From Opitutia bacterium UBA7350 (GTDB lineage Bacteria; Verrucomicrobiota; Verrucomicrobiia; Opitutales; Coraliomargaritaceae), in assembly GCA_002470925.1 (NCBI GenBank), contig DKOX01000036.1, forward strand, positions 1-26,069: DNA of 26,069 nt. Reading direction: 5' to 3'. Below are positions 23,122 to 26,069 of the stretch, piece after piece. The first letter of the stretch is position 1. Each line of letters opens with the position of its first letter. The position numbers and the translations under genes were made by a program. The notes beneath the pieces are model-generated. The model did not search any database, had not been told where the DNA came from, and saw only the letters and a program-made list of their open reading frames with translations.

Positions 23122-25068
23122 ATGTCAAAAATTATAGGTATCGACTTAGGAACAACGAATTCCTGCATGTCCGTCATGGAAGGCGGGGAACCCGTTGTTA
23201 TTCCCAATTCCGAGGGCGCGCGAACCACGCCTTCGATCGTGGCATTTGCCAAAAACGGCGAACGCCTCGTAGGTCAGGCGGCGAAACGCCAGGCTGTCAC
23301 CAATCCAAACAACACCATTTTCTCCGCAAAACGCTTCATCGGGCGCAAATTCGATGAGGTGCAGGAAGAATCCGCCAGCTTGCCCTACAAAGTGGTCGCC
23401 GGTAAAAACGGGGACGCTTACATCGAGTGTGAAGTCGAGGGCAAGACCGAGACTTTCGCTCCGGAGCAAATTTCCGCCATGGTGCTTCAAAAGCTCAAGG
23501 CCGACGCTGAAGCATACCTCGGCGAAAAGGTCACCGAAGCCGTCATCACCGTTCCCGCTTACTTCAATGACGCGCAACGTCAGGCCACCAAGGATGCCGG
23601 TCAAATCGCCGGCCTCGAAGTAAAACGGATTATCAATGAGCCCACCGCCGCCGCGCTCGCCTACGGTCTCGACAAGGGACAGGACGAGGTGATCGCAGTC
23701 TATGACCTCGGTGGTGGTACCTTCGATATCTCCATTCTCGAAATCGGCGACGGCGTCTTCGAGGTGAAAGCCACCAACGGCGATACCCACCTCGGTGGTG
23801 ATAACTGGGACAGCGCCCTGATTGACTACCTCCTTGAGGAATTTAAAAAAGAACAAGGCATTGACCTGCGCACCGATAAAATGGCACTGCAACGCCTCAA
23901 GGAAGAAGGGGAAAAAGCAAAAATCGCGCTCTCCTCAACCCAGAGCACCGATATCAACTTGCCCTTCATCACCGCTGATGCCTCGGGGCCGAAGCACCTC
24001 AATGTCACTCTGTCCCGCTCAAAGCTTGAGCAAATTTGTGACAAGCTCTACCAGCGCACCGTTCCTCCCTTCGAGTCTTGCCTCGCTGATTCCGGACACA
24101 GCGCCTCCGATATCGGGGAACTCGTGCTTGTCGGTGGTATGACCCGCGCGCCAAAGGTCGTCGAAATCGCAAAAAACCTCACCGGTAAAGATCCCCACCA
24201 GGGCGTCAATCCCGATGAAGTGGTTGCGATTGGTGCCGCCATTCAAGGGGGCGTCCTTCAGGGCGACGTCCGCGATGTCCTTCTCCTCGACGTCACTCCC
24301 TTGACGCTCGCGATCGAAACCGCCGGTGAAGTTGCCACTCCCATGATTGAGCGCAACACCACCATCCCTTCCAAAAAGAGCCAAACCTTCTCGACCTACG
24401 CCGATAACCAAACCGCGGTGGATATTAAAGTCCTCCAGGGCGAGCGTCCCATGGCGAAGGATAACAAAATGCTCGGCACCTTCCGTTTGGACGGCATCCC
24501 TGCCGCCGCCCGTGGTGTCCCGCAAATCGAAGTGACCTTTGATATCGACGCCAACGGTATTCTCAACGTCAGCGCCAAGGACCAGGGTACCGGCAAGGAA
24601 CAAAAGATCACCATCTCCGGTTCCTCCGGACTCGACAAAGACGAAGTCGAAAAACTCAAACGCGAAGCCGAAGCCCACGCCGCCGAAGATGAAAAAATCA
24701 AGGCCGGGGTCGAAGCACGCAATGAACTCGACAACATCGTTTACCAGTCCGAGAAACAAATCGAGGAACTCGGCGAGAAAATCCCCGCCGACAAAAAGAC
24801 CGAACTCGAAGACGCCATCAAGGAAGGTAAAGCCGTCCTTGAAAACAGCGACGCCGATGTCGACGCCCTCAAGGCGCCCAAGGAGAAGATCATGAACATC
24901 ATGCAATCCTTTGCTCAGGACCTTTATGGTCAGGCCGGTGCCGAAGGTGCCGCCGGACCGCAACCCGGCGATCCCGCCGCAGCAGGGGAGGGCGCTGCCA
25001 AAGCTCCTGATGCCGACACCGTCGATGCCGATTTCGAAGTCGTCGATGACGAAAAGAAAGAGGACTAG
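23122..25068 (+). CDS. dnaK: Chaperone DnaK (Hsp70)
   Basis: A 648-residue Hsp70 that folds and protects proteins in cycles of ATP hydrolysis with DnaJ and GrpE. The nucleotide-binding domain shows GIDLGTTNSC (6-15), VPAYFNDAQRQATKDAG (144-160), NEPTAAALAYGLD (172-184), YDLGGGTFDISIL (194-206) and LVGGMTRAPKV (336-346). The interdomain linker is DVLLLDVTP (385-393), followed by the peptide-binding domain and a helical lid. The C-terminus is Ala/Gly-rich and ends in an acidic DADFEVVDDEKKED. The start is fixed by the conserved N-terminus and has no SD. grpE and dnaJ are absent; groES follows 89 bases later after a terminator. Expression probably depends on the sigma-54-type promoter just upstream. 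Confidence 0.98.
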   Translation: MSKIIGIDLGTTNSCMSVMEGGEPVVIPNSEGARTTPSIVAFAKNGERLVGQAAKRQAVTNPNNTIFSAKRFIGRKFDEVQEESASLPYKVVAGKNGDAYIECEVEGKTETFAPEQISAMVLQKLKADAEAYLGEKVTEAVITVPAYFNDAQRQATKDAGQIAGLEVKRIINEPTAAALAYGLDKGQDEVIAVYDLGGGTFDISILEIGDGVFEVKATNGDTHLGGDNWDSALIDYLLEEFKKEQGIDLRTDKMALQRLKEEGEKAKIALSSTQSTDINLPFITADASGPKHLNVTLSRSKLEQICDKLYQRTVPPFESCLADSGHSASDIGELVLVGGMTRAPKVVEIAKNLTGKDPHQGVNPDEVVAIGAAIQGGVLQGDVRDVLLLDVTPLTLAIETAGEVATPMIERNTTIPSKKSQTFSTYADNQTAVDIKVLQGERPMAKDNKMLGTFRLDGIPAAARGVPQIEVTFDIDANGILNVSAKDQGTGKEQKITISGSSGLDKDEVEKLKREAEAHAAEDEKIKAGVEARNELDNIVYQSEKQIEELGEKIPADKKTELEDAIKEGKAVLENSDADVDALKAPKEKIMNIMQSFAQDLYGQAGAEGAAGPQPGDPAAAGEGAAKAPDADTVDADFEVVDDEKKED

Positions 25069-25083
25069 TTAAAATAACCCTTT

Positions 25084-25119
25084 GCGTTCTGCAGACCCCA
25101 CTCTGCGGGACGCCCTTTT
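25084..25119 (+). terminator. Intrinsic terminator between dnaK and groES
   Basis: GCGTTCTGCAGA pairs with TCTGCGGGACGC (12 bp, two G-U pairs) around a CCCCAC loop and is followed by CCTTTT. The strong stem and T-run suggest termination after dnaK. The U-tract is short, so partial readthrough to groES is possible. Confidence 0.65.
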
Positions 25120-25157
25120 AAATCAAAATCAATATTCACCAAACCAATAATAGAACT

Positions 25158-25433
25158 ATGAAAATCAAACCACTCGGAGAACGCGTGCTAACAAAACGCA
25201 TTGAAGAAGACGAACAAATCCGCGGCGGCATCATCATTCCTGATTCCGCTAAGGAAAAATCACAGGAAGCTGAAGTTGTTGCTCTTGGAACCGGTAAAGC
25301 CGATGACAAGCCCTTCCACGTGAAGGTTGGCGACAAAGTGCTCCTTCCCACTTACGGTGGTAGCCAAGTCAAAATCGACGGCGTGGAATACACCCTCATT
25401 AACGAAGAAGACATCCTCGGCGTAGTTGCCTAG
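25158..25433 (+). CDS. groES: Co-chaperonin GroES (Hsp10)
   Basis: A 91-residue GroES, the heptameric lid of the GroEL folding chamber. It starts IKPLGERVLTKRIEEDEQIR, and its mobile loop (about 16-33) contains the GGIIIPDSAKEKSQ segment that docks on GroEL. The usual closing block is VKVGDKVLLPTYGGSQVKID then GVEYTLINEEDILGVV. It is a few residues shorter than many GroES proteins but complete. The 38 bases between the dnaK terminator and the ATG are AT-rich, contain no SD and no CIRCE element, and show no convincing promoter. groEL follows after 40 bases, so the two are co-transcribed. Confidence 0.97.
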   Translation: MKIKPLGERVLTKRIEEDEQIRGGIIIPDSAKEKSQEAEVVALGTGKADDKPFHVKVGDKVLLPTYGGSQVKIDGVEYTLINEEDILGVVA

Positions 25434-25473
25434 GTCCTTCCCAAAACAAAAACGATTCATAACAAAAAATATT

Positions 25474-26069
25474 ATGGCTAAACAAATCCTATTTGATGAA
25501 GCAGCACGCAAAAAGATCCTCACCGGTGTAGAGACCCTCTCTCGAGCCGTGAAGGTCACCCTCGGTCCCAAAGGCCGGAACGTCCTGCTCGATAAAAAAT
25601 TCGGCGCTCCCTCCGTCACAAAAGACGGCGTAACGGTTGCCAAGGAAATTGAACTTTCCGATCCCTACGAAAACATGGGCGCTCAAATGGTGCGCGAAGT
25701 CGCTTCCAAAACCGCCGATTCCGCCGGTGATGGTACCACCACCGCCACCGTGCTCGCTGAGGCGATCTACCGCGAAGGTATCAAAAACGTCGCTGCCGGA
25801 GCGAATCCCATCTACCTCAAGCGCGGTATCGACAAAGCGGTTGCTTCCGCCACCGCCGCTTTCGCCAAGCAAAGCAAGAAGGTCAAAGACCGCGAGGAAA
25901 TCCGCCAGGTCGCGACTGTTTCCGCGAACTGGGACACCGAAATCGGTGACATCATCGCGGAGGCCATGGACCGCGTCGGTAAAGACGGTACCATCACCGT
26001 TGAAGAAGCCAAATCCATCGAGACCTCCCTCGACGTCGTAGAAGGCATGCAGTTCGACAAAGGCTACCT
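25474..26069 (+). CDS. groEL: Chaperonin GroEL (Hsp60), 5' part
   Basis: The first 198 codons of GroEL, cut by the window end. The protein begins MAKQILFDEAARKKILTGVE, then has VKVTLGPKGRNVLLDKKFG and KDGVTVAKEIEL. The ATP-site motif GDGTTTATVLAEAIYREG is intact. The equatorial-to-intermediate region contains VATVSANWDTEIGDIIAEAM and the visible part ends VVEGMQFDKGY, just before the apical domain. The ATISANSDxxIG motif of many GroELs is ATVSANWDTEIG here, a substitution I believe occurs in some other lineages. It follows groES by 40 AT-rich bases without an SD. Whether other groEL copies exist cannot be seen. Confidence 0.97.
   Translation, partial: MAKQILFDEAARKKILTGVETLSRAVKVTLGPKGRNVLLDKKFGAPSVTKDGVTVAKEIELSDPYENMGAQMVREVASKTADSAGDGTTTATVLAEAIYREGIKNVAAGANPIYLKRGIDKAVASATAAFAKQSKKVKDREEIRQVATVSANWDTEIGDIIAEAMDRVGKDGTITVEEAKSIETSLDVVEGMQFDKGY

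Noticed and set aside
24019..24963. A 314-codon open frame antisense to dnaK
   Set aside because: Open frames opposite dnaK are a well-known consequence of its codon use. The Gly/Phe/Asp-rich product has no recognisable motif and no separate promoter.

Overview
The window is a 26 kb, gene-dense chromosomal segment from a Gram-negative bacterium. It carries PilBTC-type pilus genes, a LolA-like periplasmic protein and a YbdG-type inner-membrane channel. The style of several proteins (SUI1/YciH factor, DnaK with a DTHLGGDNWD segment, split accA, stand-alone LON domain) and the scarcity of Shine-Dalgarno (SD) sequences suggest a member of the Verrucomicrobiota, perhaps Opitutae. That placement is inference; no similarity search was possible. 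No insertion sequence, prophage, CRISPR array or island boundary is visible, and no gene-free stretch exceeds about 300 bases.

Layout. Bases 1-4311 (+): type IV pilus / type II secretion motor genes (end of a PilB/GspE ATPase, pilT, pilB, pilC), closed by a good intrinsic terminator. 4315-7335 (+): an M48/Ste24-like membrane protease overlapping an exported endonuclease/exonuclease/phosphatase protein, then a PhnP-like metallo-beta-lactamase-fold hydrolase. 7354-8733 (-): a TPR protein and accA. 8785-9489 (+): a coiled-coil zinc-ribbon protein. 9565-9640: tRNA-Lys(UUU) with its own promoter. 9848-11130 (+): an ECF sigma factor translationally coupled to a membrane anti-sigma protein. 11160-13440 (-): dapA-dapB-ruvA. 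13552-19012 (-): sucA-odhB-lpdA, the complete 2-oxoglutarate dehydrogenase complex. 19149-19759 (+): a 75-residue unknown protein coupled to SUI1/YciH. 19786-21054 (-): YbdG-type mechanosensitive channel. 21167-21895 (+): LolA-like exported protein. 21900-22877 (-): LON-domain protein and a helix-hairpin-helix protein. 23122-26069 (+): dnaK, groES and the start of groEL.

Most of the content is housekeeping: lysine/diaminopimelate synthesis, TCA cycle, fatty-acid initiation, protein folding and recombination. The most unusual signal is regulatory. Immediately before dnaK lies an exact match to the sigma-54 (RpoN) -24/-12 promoter consensus. It is placed so that transcription would begin at or one base before the dnaK start codon, which would give a leaderless heat-shock mRNA. 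Farther upstream are two identical TGTGACAT octamers spaced 31 bp apart, at a distance typical of sigma-54 enhancer sites. No CIRCE element is seen before dnaK, groES or groEL. A second lead is the ECF sigma/anti-sigma pair, whose anti-sigma protein has an unusual His/Cys cluster on its predicted periplasmic side.
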